Below, piece by piece: positions 42,914-52,259 of a stretch of DNA of 64,000 bases; the first letter of the stretch is position 1; each line of letters opens with the position of its first letter. The translations under genes were made by a program, and so were the position numbers. This DNA is from Yanghanlia sp047501535 (lineage in GTDB: Bacteria; Pseudomonadota; Gammaproteobacteria; Burkholderiales; Burkholderiaceae_B). The stretch covers positions 124,001 to 188,000 of the forward strand of contig NZ_JAZDRJ010000007.1 of assembly GCF_047501535.1 (NCBI RefSeq). Direction: 5' to 3'. Under the pieces are notes generated by a model. It was not told the origin of the DNA and ran no database searches. It saw nothing but the letters and a program-made list of their open reading frames with translations.

Positions 42914-43629
42914 AGAACAAGTGTGTGTTGGTAACGGGCGCCACGAAAGGTATTGGCTGGTCCATCAGTCGGCGGCTGGCCGACCTAGGTTGCCACGTGG
43001 TGGGGCTGGCGCGCCACACGCAGGACATTGACTTTCCGGGGTATCTGTACGCCTGCGACCTGACTAATGCAGGTGAAACCGAAGAGGTGTTGCGTGTCAT
43101 CCGGGAAAAATACCCGGTGGATGGCATCGTCAATAATGTCGGCGCACTCGACCATGCGCCGCTGGGCGAAATTGAGTTGGCCCAGTTATATGAGTCTTTC
43201 GACATCAACGTTCGAGTGGCCGTACAGGTGACCCAGGCTTTTGTGGCAGCCATGAAGGCGCGTCGTGCCGGCAGGGTGGTGAACGTCTGTGGCCACCTGA
43301 GCCAGGGTGCGTACGGCCACACAAGCTATGCAGCCGCCAAGCAAGGCCTGATCGCCTGTACTCGCACTTGGGCGTTGGAGCTGGCGCCGTACGATATCAC
43401 CGTGAACGCAGTATCGCCCGGCCCGGTTGAAACCGAACCCTTTCGCGCCGCACATCCCGCAGGCAGCGAGCAGGAGCAGAATGTGCTGGCTAAAGTGCCA
43501 ATGGGGCGTTTTGCCCGACCCGACGAAATCGCCTCAGCAGTAATCTTCTTGCTGGGCGAACAGGCTGGGTTTATCACAGGCCAAGTGCTGGGTGTGGACG
43601 GCGGCAGCAGCGTGCCCGGCCGTTACTGA
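42910..43629 (+). CDS. SDR-family oxidoreductase with Cys at the catalytic Ser position
   Basis: 239-residue classical short-chain dehydrogenase resembling 3-oxoacyl-ACP reductase. TGATKGIG at residues 9-16 binds the cofactor, NNVGALDHAPL carries the structural Asn, Tyr140 and Lys144 form SYAAAK, and AVSPGPVETEP follows. The catalytic Ser should lie 13 residues before the Tyr, but that residue is Cys127 (VVNVCGHLS). Ser131 (HLS) is offset. Start overlaps alr by 4 bp and radA follows after 7 bp, so expression is coupled to D-alanine synthesis. Substrate unknown; reduced or altered chemistry is an inference from one residue. Confidence 0.85.
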   Translation: MKNKCVLVTGATKGIGWSISRRLADLGCHVVGLARHTQDIDFPGYLYACDLTNAGETEEVLRVIREKYPVDGIVNNVGALDHAPLGEIELAQLYESFDINVRVAVQVTQAFVAAMKARRAGRVVNVCGHLSQGAYGHTSYAAAKQGLIACTRTWALELAPYDITVNAVSPGPVETEPFRAAHPAGSEQEQNVLAKVPMGRFARPDEIASAVIFLLGEQAGFITGQVLGVDGGSSVPGRY

Positions 43630-43636
43630 GGCAAGC

Positions 43637-44989
43637 ATGGCCAAAGCACGTAGTACCTTTGTCTGTTCAGAATGCGGCGGAACATCCGCCAAATGGCTTG
43701 GAAAGTGCCCGCATTGCGGCTCTTGGAATACCTTGACCGAAAGCCTGGCTGCCGCCACCCCCGCTCACCGTTATGCGCCGCTAGCGGGCAGCACGCCCGT
43801 TCAAGAGCTGTCGGCGATTGAAGCACGCGAGCTACCGCGTCAGCCTAGCGGCATTGGCGAGTTCGACAGGGTGTTGGGCGGTGGCTTGGTGCCGGGCTCT
43901 GTGGTGCTTATCGGCGGCGATCCGGGCATTGGAAAGTCCACGCTTTTGCTACAGGCCTTAGTTTCACTGGCCAGAGTGGTACCCGTGCTTTATGTCACGG
44001 GAGAAGAGTCCGCCGAACAGGTTGCGCTTAGAGCGCGTCGTCTCGACCTGCCCACTGAAGGGACCAAGCTGCTGGCGGAAATTCGTCTTGAAGCCATTAT
44101 GGATGCCATCACCACGCAGAAACCCTCCGTGGCCGTGATTGATTCCATCCAGACCTTGTATTCCAGCGAACTGAGTGCAGCGCCCGGGTCGGTGTCGCAA
44201 GTGCGCGAATGTGCGGCTCAACTCACCCGTCTTGCCAAGCAAAGCGGTGTGACTCTCGTTTTCATCGGCCACGTCACAAAAGACGGCACTCTGGCCGGGC
44301 CACGGGTACTGGAACATATTGTTGATACTGTTCTGTACTTTGAAGGCGATACGCACTCATCGTACCGGCTGATCCGTGCCTTCAAGAATCGTTTTGGCGC
44401 CGTGAACGAGCTGGGCGTGTTTGCCATGACAGACCGCGGCCTGCGAGGCGTCAACAACCCTTCGGCCCTGTTCCTTTCCCAGCATGGTCAGAACGTGGCC
44501 GGCTCATGCATTATGGCCACCCAGGAAGGCACGCGTCCTTTGTTGGTAGAAATCCAGGCCTTGGTGGATGCGGCGCATGTGCCTAACCCGCGTCGTCTGA
44601 CGGTGGGTTTGGAAGGCACTCGCTTGGCGATGTTGCTGGCGGTCTTGCACCGTCATGCGGGTGTAGCCACATTTGATCAAGATGTCTTTGTCAATGCAGT
44701 GGGAGGGGTGAAGATCACCGAACCGGCTGCCGACCTCCCCGTGCTGTTGGCCATCATGTCATCATTGCGCGACCGGCCGCTGCCGCCGGGAATGGTGGCT
44801 TTTGGCGAAGTCGGCTTGGCGGGGGAGATTCGTCCCGCCGCACGCGGTCAGGAGCGCCTGAAGGAAGCTGCCAAGCTGGGCTTCAGCATGGCCTTGATTC
44901 CCAAGGCGAATGCCCCGCGTCAGCCCATTGAGGGCTTGGAAATCATCCCGGTAGATCGCATCGAGGCAGCCATGGAGCGCTTGCGTTGA
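43637..44989 (+). CDS. radA: DNA repair protein RadA/Sms
   Basis: RecA-like, branch-migrating helicase of recombination intermediates. 450 residues from ATG 43637; the longer open frame overlaps the SDR and is rejected. N-terminal C4 zinc finger with Cys10, 13, 24 and 27. Walker A GGDPGIGKST follows. RadA-specific FKNRFG motif is present (RAFKNRFGAVNE). C-terminal Lon-protease-like domain starts with QEGTRPLLVEIQALV and ends EIIPVDRIEAAMERL. Follows the SDR by 7 bp. Confidence 0.95.
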   Translation: MAKARSTFVCSECGGTSAKWLGKCPHCGSWNTLTESLAAATPAHRYAPLAGSTPVQELSAIEARELPRQPSGIGEFDRVLGGGLVPGSVVLIGGDPGIGKSTLLLQALVSLARVVPVLYVTGEESAEQVALRARRLDLPTEGTKLLAEIRLEAIMDAITTQKPSVAVIDSIQTLYSSELSAAPGSVSQVRECAAQLTRLAKQSGVTLVFIGHVTKDGTLAGPRVLEHIVDTVLYFEGDTHSSYRLIRAFKNRFGAVNELGVFAMTDRGLRGVNNPSALFLSQHGQNVAGSCIMATQEGTRPLLVEIQALVDAAHVPNPRRLTVGLEGTRLAMLLAVLHRHAGVATFDQDVFVNAVGGVKITEPAADLPVLLAIMSSLRDRPLPPGMVAFGEVGLAGEIRPAARGQERLKEAAKLGFSMALIPKANAPRQPIEGLEIIPVDRIEAAMERLR

Positions 44990-45031
44990 AGGCCGTGCCG
45001 TAAAAATATTCACGAACAAAAGGTTGCGCAA

Positions 45032-45829
45032 GTGGACTGGTATGTGTTGGTAATGGGCTGCCTGCTGGCGGGTGCGGCAATCGGGTTTATGGGCGGCGTG
45101 CTGGGCATTGGGGGCGGGCTGCTGGCCATCCCCCTGCTGGGACTCATCTTCAACATGGATCAGCAGATGGCTCAGGGAACATCGCTGATTATGGTGTTGC
45201 CAGCCATCATGCTCACTGTGCGCAAATACAACCAGCACGATCGCATCAACCTTAAAGCCGTGACGGTGGCTGCGCTATCGTCCATCGTTTTCACCTGGCT
45301 TGGCGCCCGACTTGCGCTGGGTGTGGACTCCACTTTGCTGCGGCGCATCTACGCATTTTTTGTCTTAGGGATCGCGGTTTTCTATTTGGTACAGGTTTGG
45401 TGCCATGAGCGCGGTGTTACGGCCAGCAAACGCCGCAATGTGACTGAACCCGTCAAAACCGCCCCTGCCTTGCACCCGCTCTGGTATGTGCCGATTGGCT
45501 GTCTGGCGGGGCTGACGGGAGGGGTGTTTGGGGTGGGAGGCTCCGTCGTTGCCGTACCCTTGCTGACTACGTTGTACGGTTTGACGCAGACGCGGGCGCA
45601 AGCCATCGGGCTGGCCATGATTATTCCCGGGACGATTGTGGCATTGGGCACTTACGCCGCACATGGGCAAGCCGATTGGTTAATGGGTATTCCCATGGCC
45701 TTAGGCAGCATGCTGCTTGTGCCGCATGGCGTACGGCTGGCCTATAAGCTGCCGGAGTCACGATTAAAGCTGACGTTTGCCTGTATGCTGTTGGTCATCA
45801 TGGTTCTGTTGTTGCTTAGCGCCCGATGA
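45032..45829 (+). CDS. TauE/SafE (TSUP) family permease
   Basis: 265 residues with about eight membrane segments in two repeats. The repeats carry the family glycine motifs GFMGGVLGIGGGLLAIPLL and GLTGGVFGVGGSVVAVPLL. The family exports sulfite, sulfoacetate or related organic anions across the inner membrane; no sulfur genes are adjacent, so the substrate is open. Start GTG 45032 has AAAGG 9 nt upstream. The stop overlaps the start of the FtsX-like permease by 4 bp. Confidence 0.88.
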   Translation: MDWYVLVMGCLLAGAAIGFMGGVLGIGGGLLAIPLLGLIFNMDQQMAQGTSLIMVLPAIMLTVRKYNQHDRINLKAVTVAALSSIVFTWLGARLALGVDSTLLRRIYAFFVLGIAVFYLVQVWCHERGVTASKRRNVTEPVKTAPALHPLWYVPIGCLAGLTGGVFGVGGSVVAVPLLTTLYGLTQTRAQAIGLAMIIPGTIVALGTYAAHGQADWLMGIPMALGSMLLVPHGVRLAYKLPESRLKLTFACMLLVIMVLLLLSAR

Positions 45830-48333
45830 GCTCCACGTTCCCACCCCCTTTTTTTCGCATGGGTATCCAGGCTTTTCTGCGTGATTGGCGCGCGGGCGAG
45901 CTGCGGCTTTTACTACTCGCGCTGATGATTGCCGTGGCCGCTATCAGCAGTGTTGGTTTTTTGGCCGATCGGGCGGGTCAGGTGCTGGAACGTGATGCAG
46001 CGCAAATGTTGGGGGGCGATCTCGTGCTTCGCTCTGCTCAGCCTTTTCCAGAAGAATTTATCGCGGCAGCTCGCCAACACGGCCTCGACGTTGGCCACGC
46101 TGTACAGTTTCCTTCCATGGCCATGTACGGCGATGCCGGTACGCTTGTTTCGCTTAAGGCGGTTGACGATGCTTACCCGCTGCGCGGAACCTTGCAGGTC
46201 GCCGCTAATGCTGATGATTTTGAAGGCGTGCCCCAGCGGGGGCCGCGCCCAGGCATGCTGTGGGTGGATCAGCAACTACTGAGCATGTTGGGCGCCCATA
46301 CTGGCGACACCCTGGAAATCGGTGATTTGCGGCTGGAGGTGGCAGGAATCATTCGTCACGAACCGGACCGTGGCACACAATTTGTGAATCTCGCGCCCCG
46401 GCTCATGATGCATTTTTCTGATCTGCCGGCCACTAAGCTTGTGGGGCCGGGCAGCCGTGTTCAACATTATTTGCTCATGGTGGGCGAGACCTCACAAGTG
46501 GGGGATTACCGGCAATGGCTGGAACCGCGCCTGGAAAAAGGGCAGCGCCTGAGCACGCTGGAAGATAGTCGGCCTGAAGTCACTGGGGTGATAGAGCGCG
46601 CAGAGCGTTTCCTGGTGTTGGTCGCACTATTGTCAGTGCTGGTGGCCGCCATTGCAGTCGGTTTGGCTGCGCGTCAGTACACGCGTCGCAACACAGACGC
46701 CGTGGCAGTCATGCGCTGCCTGGGCGCGAGCCGTGGCGTGGTGCTTGGCATGCTGTGGGTGGAATTTACGCTCGTGGCGTTGGCCGGTGCGACAGCCGGT
46801 ATTGCGCTGGGCTATCTGGCTCATTATGGCCTGGTGGATATGTTGGCGGGCTGGCTGGATGTTCCCTTGCCGGCACCGACCTGGAAGCCCGCGCTGCAAG
46901 GGTGGGCCAGCGGTTGCCTGCTGTTGCTTGGGTTTGCTTTGCCCCCCCTGGCAAGCCTGCGACACGTGCCTCCAGCGCGGGTGCTGCGTCGCGATGCTCG
47001 GGCAGGCGGGCGTCGCAGGTGGCTGGCCTATGCGGTGGGAATCGTCTCTTTTTTGCTGCTTATTGCCTGGACATCCGGTGATTTGTCCACCAGTCTGATA
47101 GTGGTGCTGGGCTTTGCCGCGGCATTTATTGTCTTCGCACTGGTGGCTTTGGGGCTGGTCTGGGTATTGAACCGCTATCGTGGTCGTTTTCGCGGCGGCC
47201 TGGCATGGCGTTTTGCGTTGTCGGGCATGGCACGGCGCCGCGGCCTCACTACCGCCCAGTTATGTGCCCTGGCCCTGGGGTTGATGCTGCTGCTTCTGCT
47301 GGGTGTCTTGCGAGGTGACTTGCTGCGTAGTTGGCAGCAGAGTCTGCCGCCCGATGCCCCTAACGTTTTTCTAATCAACATACAGCCCGATCAAACGGGG
47401 GGTGTTGCACGGTTGATTCTGGAGGCAGGGCTCCCGCAACCCTGGGTCCATCCTCTGGTACGGGGCCGCCTTGTTGCCATCAATGACCAACCGGTGCATC
47501 CCGACAACTACACTGATGAGCGGGCTCAGCGGCTGGCTGATCGTGAGTTCAACCTCGGAGTGGCTGAGCACATGCCGGAAACCAATGCCATGGTGGCTGG
47601 CCGCTGGCTCGACCCAAAGGCGCCCGAAGTGGCCCTGGAGGTCGGCATGGCAGAGTCGCTAGGCGTCGATGTCGGCGACGTGATGCGCTTTGACGTGGCG
47701 GGCAACCGTGTTGATGTCGTGGTGAGCGGCTTGCGCGAAGTGCGCTGGGATTCCTTCGAGGTTAACTTCTTCGCCTTGTTAAGCCCGGTGGCGCTGGAGA
47801 ACGCGTCGGCCACTTACATTACGTCTTTGCATGTGCCGCCATCTGCCGATGCACTAAAAAGTCGCATCGTTCAGGCATATCCTAATATTACGGTGTTTGA
47901 TGTGGGCGTCATCGTGACACAAGTCAGGCAGATGCTGGGCCGTGCGGTCAGCGCTGTACAGTTGCTATTTGTTTTCACGCTGGCGGCCGGGGTTCTGGTA
48001 TTGGCGGCGGCCCTGCATGCGACACGGGATGAACGCATGCGCGAAGTGGCCGTCATGCGTGCCTTGGGTGCGCAGGCTAACGTGTTGCGGGCGGCCTTGC
48101 TCAGGGAGTTATTGCTATGCGGCGCGCTTGCAGGTGCATTGGCGGCGGGCGCAGCAGTAGCCTTATCTTGGGTGATTGCCGAGAGGGCCCTCCAAGTTGA
48201 GCTGGTTGCCGTATGGTGGCCTTGGCCGGTAGGAATAATCGCTGGTGTGGCGGCCGCGCTGCTGGCTGGGCGCTTCGCACTATCCGGCGTATTGAGTGCT
48301 TCACCCCTGTCTACCCTAAGAGAAGTCGCATGA
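45826..48333 (+). CDS. FtsX-type ABC transporter permease (YbbP-like)
   Basis: Large 835-residue MacB/FtsX-fold permease. An N-terminal membrane helix (about 25-45) is followed by a periplasmic domain. A first FtsX module has four helices between about 255 and 450, including RNTDAVAVMRCLGASRG. A second periplasmic region follows, then a C-terminal FtsX module with DERMREVAVMRALGAQANVLR. This matches YbbP, which works with the ATPase YbbA and the esterase TesA in E. coli. Neither partner gene is adjacent here. Start overlaps the TSUP gene; stop overlaps kdkA. Function in lipid or envelope transport is family inference. Confidence 0.87.
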   Translation: MSSTFPPPFFRMGIQAFLRDWRAGELRLLLLALMIAVAAISSVGFLADRAGQVLERDAAQMLGGDLVLRSAQPFPEEFIAAARQHGLDVGHAVQFPSMAMYGDAGTLVSLKAVDDAYPLRGTLQVAANADDFEGVPQRGPRPGMLWVDQQLLSMLGAHTGDTLEIGDLRLEVAGIIRHEPDRGTQFVNLAPRLMMHFSDLPATKLVGPGSRVQHYLLMVGETSQVGDYRQWLEPRLEKGQRLSTLEDSRPEVTGVIERAERFLVLVALLSVLVAAIAVGLAARQYTRRNTDAVAVMRCLGASRGVVLGMLWVEFTLVALAGATAGIALGYLAHYGLVDMLAGWLDVPLPAPTWKPALQGWASGCLLLLGFALPPLASLRHVPPARVLRRDARAGGRRRWLAYAVGIVSFLLLIAWTSGDLSTSLIVVLGFAAAFIVFALVALGLVWVLNRYRGRFRGGLAWRFALSGMARRRGLTTAQLCALALGLMLLLLLGVLRGDLLRSWQQSLPPDAPNVFLINIQPDQTGGVARLILEAGLPQPWVHPLVRGRLVAINDQPVHPDNYTDERAQRLADREFNLGVAEHMPETNAMVAGRWLDPKAPEVALEVGMAESLGVDVGDVMRFDVAGNRVDVVVSGLREVRWDSFEVNFFALLSPVALENASATYITSLHVPPSADALKSRIVQAYPNITVFDVGVIVTQVRQMLGRAVSAVQLLFVFTLAAGVLVLAAALHATRDERMREVAVMRALGAQANVLRAALLRELLLCGALAGALAAGAAVALSWVIAERALQVELVAVWWPWPVGIIAGVAAALLAGRFALSGVLSASPLSTLREVA

Positions 48334-49043
48334 GAGAATTGCTTGCAGTCAAGGAACGTGAATCGGGCTCTGCGGTCATACGCTACGATGCCAAAATCGT
48401 TACCGAGCCCGAGTCATGGTTGTTCGACCCCGCCTCGGTGTCCCTGCAGGCTCAGGCCGTCACTGAAGGGGGGCGTGCCGCCGCCTGGTATGTGAGGTGC
48501 GGCGCGCACGATGCGGTGTTGCGCCATTACCGGCGCGGCGGATGGGCTGCCCGGGTGTCAGATAACCGATATTTTTGGGCGGGAACGCACCGGGTGCGTA
48601 GTCTGAATGAATTCGATGTACTGCGTTCTCTGTATGAGGCCGGGATGCCCGTACCTCGCCCCTACGCGGCAGCCTACTGGAAGAGCGGCGTCACGTATCG
48701 AGCCGCCATCCTTGTCGAGCGTTTGCATGATGTCAAAGCGCTTGCTTCGGCGCTTGATGTTGCTGATTGTGAACAGGTTGCAGGGTCAATTTATGCGATG
48801 CACGAGCAAGGCGTATGGCACGCCGACTTGAATGCGTACAATATTCTGCTCGATCAAGATGGTCGAGCCTGGCTTATCGATTTTGATAAAGCCACTCGGC
48901 CGGTGCTGTCGCTGGAACGGCGCAATGCAAACCTTCTTCGGTTGCGGCGTTCGTTGGCCAAAGTGGCTGGAGCGCAGGGTATCAGTTGGTGGGATGGGTT
49001 GAACCACAGCTATGCCAAGCTGACGCGCGCCGTGGGCCGGTAA
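48330..49043 (+). CDS. kdkA: 3-Deoxy-D-manno-octulosonic acid kinase
   Basis: Phosphorylates position 4 of the inner-core Kdo of lipopolysaccharide in organisms with a single Kdo, such as Bordetella and Haemophilus. 237 residues from ATG 48330, which overlaps the permease stop (ATGA). Protein-kinase-like fold: VLRHYRRGGWAARVSDNRYF, LVERLHDVKALASAL, catalytic loop HADLNAYNILLD and metal motif LIDFDKA. All are KdkA hallmarks. Coupling to an FtsX-type envelope permease gives an envelope-biogenesis context. Confidence 0.9.
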   Translation: MRELLAVKERESGSAVIRYDAKIVTEPESWLFDPASVSLQAQAVTEGGRAAAWYVRCGAHDAVLRHYRRGGWAARVSDNRYFWAGTHRVRSLNEFDVLRSLYEAGMPVPRPYAAAYWKSGVTYRAAILVERLHDVKALASALDVADCEQVAGSIYAMHEQGVWHADLNAYNILLDQDGRAWLIDFDKATRPVLSLERRNANLLRLRRSLAKVAGAQGISWWDGLNHSYAKLTRAVGR

Positions 49044-49103
49044 TCATCCGTTTCGCTTTTACTACTTTTTTTGAACTTTTCACTTTTGTCCGAGGGCTGG
49101 CAA

Positions 49104-50204
49104 ATGAAATTCAGCATGGGTCTGCGTTCCGCACTGGGTCTGGCGTTGTTTGCGGCGTCTGTAACCGTGGCGGCCCAGAATAAAGAGGTCAATGTCTACA
49201 ACTGGGCCGAGTACACGGCTCCCGACACAATTTCGGGCTTTGAAAAAGCAACGGGCATTAAGGTCAATTACAGCGTGTACGACAGCAACGACGCCTTGCA
49301 GGCCAGGTTACTGACTGGAAAATCGGGCTTTGACGTGGTGGTCCCGTCCACGCACTATGCCGCCCGTCAGATTGAGGGCGGTTTATTTCAAAAATTGGAT
49401 AAGTCGAAGATTCCCAATTGGGAGCATCTCGACCCTGCCATTATGGAAGTGGTGGCAACCGTCGATCCGGGTAACGAATACCTGATTCCGTGGGGCTATG
49501 GCACGAATGGCTTGGGCTATAACGTGACCCGAGTCCGCGAAATCATGGGCGAAGATGTCAATTTGGGCAGCTGGGATATGCTGTTCAAGCCTGAAAATGC
49601 CGAAAAGTTGCGCGCTTGCGGGATTTCCATGCTGGATGAAGCCGCGCAGGTGTTTCCGGCCGTTTTGCATTACCTGGGCAAAGACCCAAATAGCGAAAAT
49701 ATCGCCGATTACCGCGAAGCGCTCGAGCTTCTGAAAAGTATCCGGCCTTATATCCGTCAATTCAGCTCCTCGGGTTATATCGACGAGCTGGCCGCGGGCG
49801 ATTTGTGCATGGTGTACGGCTTTTCAGGCGATGTCATGATTGCGGGGGCTCGCGCTCGCGAGGCCAATCGCGACTATGAAATCAATTACTACATTCCCGA
49901 CGGTGGGGCGCCCGTATGGTTCGACACCATGGCCATCCCCAAGGATGCGCGCAATGTGGATGCTGCTCACGCTTTCATTAACTACATCGAAACGCCTGAA
50001 GTGCACGCGGCGATCACCAACACGATGTTCTATCCCAATGCTAACAAGGCTGCGCGTGAGCATGTGATCAAGGAAGTGGCGGATAACCCCATGATCTATC
50101 CCGATGAAGAGGTTACGCGCACCTTGTTTGTGATCAAGCCGCAGTCGTTGCGTTTGCAGCGCGACTTAAGCCGCATGTGGAACGAACTTAAAACAGGCCG
50201 CTAA
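49104..50204 (+). CDS. potF: Polyamine ABC transporter substrate-binding protein
   Basis: Periplasmic putrescine/spermidine-binding protein. 366 residues from ATG 49104 (GAGGG upstream). A signal peptide covers about residues 1-24 (MKFSMGLRSALGLALFAASV...VAA). The mature start EVNVYNWAEYTAPDTISGFE and later GFDVVVPSTHYAARQ, IPWGYGTNGLGYN, YGFSGDV and FINYIETPEV match PotF/PotD. Which polyamine is bound is not decided; PotF-type (putrescine) is favoured by the potFGHI gene order. First gene of the operon, 4 bp before the ATPase. Confidence 0.92.
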   Translation: MKFSMGLRSALGLALFAASVTVAAQNKEVNVYNWAEYTAPDTISGFEKATGIKVNYSVYDSNDALQARLLTGKSGFDVVVPSTHYAARQIEGGLFQKLDKSKIPNWEHLDPAIMEVVATVDPGNEYLIPWGYGTNGLGYNVTRVREIMGEDVNLGSWDMLFKPENAEKLRACGISMLDEAAQVFPAVLHYLGKDPNSENIADYREALELLKSIRPYIRQFSSSGYIDELAAGDLCMVYGFSGDVMIAGARAREANRDYEINYYIPDGGAPVWFDTMAIPKDARNVDAAHAFINYIETPEVHAAITNTMFYPNANKAAREHVIKEVADNPMIYPDEEVTRTLFVIKPQSLRLQRDLSRMWNELKTGR

Positions 50205-50208
50205 GCAC

Positions 50209-51336
50209 ATGAGCCAGAATCATTCGGCAGCTCCCTGGTCGGGAGCAGCGGACGCTTTTGTCCGCGTAGAGGATGTCGTCAAGATCTATGGCGATGTCGT
50301 GGCGGTGCAGTCTGTCAGCCTGGCTGTGGAAAGGCAGGAAATTTTCGCCCTTTTAGGTAGCTCAGGTTGTGGGAAATCCACCTTGCTACGCATGCTGGCA
50401 GGCTTTGAAGAAGTCACCTCCGGGCGCATTTTCCTCGACAACGAAGACATCACCGTGTTGCCGCCTTACAAGCGTCCGGTCAATATGATGTTTCAGTCAT
50501 ACGCGCTGTTTCCTCACATGACGGTCGAGGCCAATGTGGCGTTCGGTCTTAAGCAGGAAGGCGTGCCGCGTAATGAAATTCATGGCCGTGTTTATGAGGC
50601 GCTGGACCTCGTACAGATGGGCGCTTACGCGCGGCGCAAGCCGGCCCAGCTTTCGGGCGGTCAGCAGCAGCGTGTGGCCTTGGCGCGTAGTCTGGTGAAG
50701 CGGCCCAAGCTGCTGTTGCTCGACGAGCCCATGTCGGCGTTGGACAAGCAAATTCGCCAGAACACTCAGATCGAGTTGGTGAAGATCCTTGATAAAGTGG
50801 GTGTGACCTGCATTATGGTCACGCACGATCAGGAAGAAGCCATGACCATGGCGCATCGCATGGCCGTGATGTCTGAAGGACAGATCGTGCAGTGCGGCGC
50901 ACCCCAGGAAGTCTATGACTTTCCGAACTCCCGTTTTGTTGCGGACTTTGTCGGCTCCACTAACCTTTTCAGCGGTGTGATTACGGTTGACGAGGCGGAT
51001 CACGTTCAGATTGAAAGCGAACAGCTCAGCCGCCCCCTATACGTGGACCATGGCGTCAGCGAGCCACTGGGCATGGAAGTGCACGTGTCTATTCGGCCCG
51101 AGCGCATCCGCGTGCACCGTCAGCAGCCGGAAGGGGAGTACAACTGGAGCCATGGCATGGTCAGCCACATGGCGTGGATGGGCAGCTATGCCCGTTATCT
51201 CATTCGCCTGGATTCCGGCAAGCAGGTCGAGGCGTCGGTGCCGCGTCTGGCCATGATACAAAACGACGCGCCGTCGGTGGGTGAAGAGGTCTATATCGAC
51301 TGGTCTGACGACAGCGCGACGGTTCTGACATCATGA
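50209..51336 (+). CDS. potG: Polyamine ABC transporter ATP-binding protein
   Basis: Cytoplasmic ATPase energising PotHI. 375 residues: Walker A GSSGCGKST, Q-loop MMFQSYALFPHM, signature LSGGQQQRVALARSL, Walker B LLLLDEPMSALD, and H-loop VTHDQEEA. A C-terminal TOBE domain follows (HVSIRPERIRVH). 'PotG' rather than 'PotA' follows gene order potF-G-H-I. Starts 4 bp after potF; the stop overlaps potH. Confidence 0.93.
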   Translation: MSQNHSAAPWSGAADAFVRVEDVVKIYGDVVAVQSVSLAVERQEIFALLGSSGCGKSTLLRMLAGFEEVTSGRIFLDNEDITVLPPYKRPVNMMFQSYALFPHMTVEANVAFGLKQEGVPRNEIHGRVYEALDLVQMGAYARRKPAQLSGGQQQRVALARSLVKRPKLLLLDEPMSALDKQIRQNTQIELVKILDKVGVTCIMVTHDQEEAMTMAHRMAVMSEGQIVQCGAPQEVYDFPNSRFVADFVGSTNLFSGVITVDEADHVQIESEQLSRPLYVDHGVSEPLGMEVHVSIRPERIRVHRQQPEGEYNWSHGMVSHMAWMGSYARYLIRLDSGKQVEASVPRLAMIQNDAPSVGEEVYIDWSDDSATVLTS

Positions 51337-52259
51337 AAACGCCCCGCCTTCTGAGCACACCCGTGGCCTGGCGGCGCATTTTTACGATTGCGCCGCCATT
51401 TGTCTGGTTGGTGTTGTTTCTGCTGCTGCCCTTTTTGCTGGTGCTGAAAATCAGTTTTGCTGATTTGCAGTTTGGCGTTCCGCCTTATACGGCACTGGTT
51501 GAATTTACCGACTACACGCTGAATGTCGTGCTGAACTTGCGCGGCTATGCGCTGCTTTTCAGCGACAGCCTGTATATCGCGACCTATCTGCATAGTGTAA
51601 AAATGGCCGCCATCACTACGCTGTGCTGCGTGCTGATCGGCTATCCCATGGCGTATTACATTGCGCGCTCAGAGCCCTCTACGCGCAACCTGCTGCTGAT
51701 CGGCGTGATTCTGCCTTTCTGGACTTCACTGCTTTTGCGTGTGTATGCCTGGATCGGCATCTTGCGCAACGATGGGCTGCTGAATAACTTGCTGATGGGT
51801 TTGGGTTTCATCGACCAACCGCTGGAAATCTACCGCACCGATCTGGCTGTGTACATTGGGCTGATTTACGCTTATCTGCCATTTTTCATTCTGCCGCTCT
51901 ATGCCAACCTGGTGAAGTTGGATGTGCGCTTGCTGGAAGCTGCCTACGATCTTGGCGCTCGACCATGGCGGGCATTCGTGTCAGTCACGTTGCCCATGTC
52001 CATGCCGGGCGTGATCGCCGGTTCGATGTTGGTATTCATCCCATCAGTGGGGGAATTCGTCATCCCGGAAATGCTGGGAGGCGCCGACACGCTGATGATA
52101 GGCCGGGTCATGTGGACGGAATTTTTCAATAACAGCGACTGGCCCATGGCCGCTGCCGTAACCTGCGTAATGGTGCTGTTGCTGCTGGTTCCGCTGGTGT
52201 TCTTCCAATATGGCCAGACCCGCCAATTAGAGTTCAAAGGAGGGCGTCGCAATGGCTAA
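51333..52259 (+). CDS. potH: Polyamine ABC transporter permease PotH
   Basis: Inner-membrane subunit, 308 residues with six membrane helices (first at about 22-44, FVWLVLFLLLPFLLVLKIS). The EAA cytoplasmic loop LLEAAYDLGARPWRAFVSVTLP contacts the ATPase. FWTSLLLRVYAWIGILR and SVGEFVIPEMLGG are PotH/PotB motifs. Overlaps potG by 4 bp and potI by 8 bp. Confidence 0.93.
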   Translation: MKTPRLLSTPVAWRRIFTIAPPFVWLVLFLLLPFLLVLKISFADLQFGVPPYTALVEFTDYTLNVVLNLRGYALLFSDSLYIATYLHSVKMAAITTLCCVLIGYPMAYYIARSEPSTRNLLLIGVILPFWTSLLLRVYAWIGILRNDGLLNNLLMGLGFIDQPLEIYRTDLAVYIGLIYAYLPFFILPLYANLVKLDVRLLEAAYDLGARPWRAFVSVTLPMSMPGVIAGSMLVFIPSVGEFVIPEMLGGADTLMIGRVMWTEFFNNSDWPMAAAVTCVMVLLLLVPLVFFQYGQTRQLEFKGGRRNG

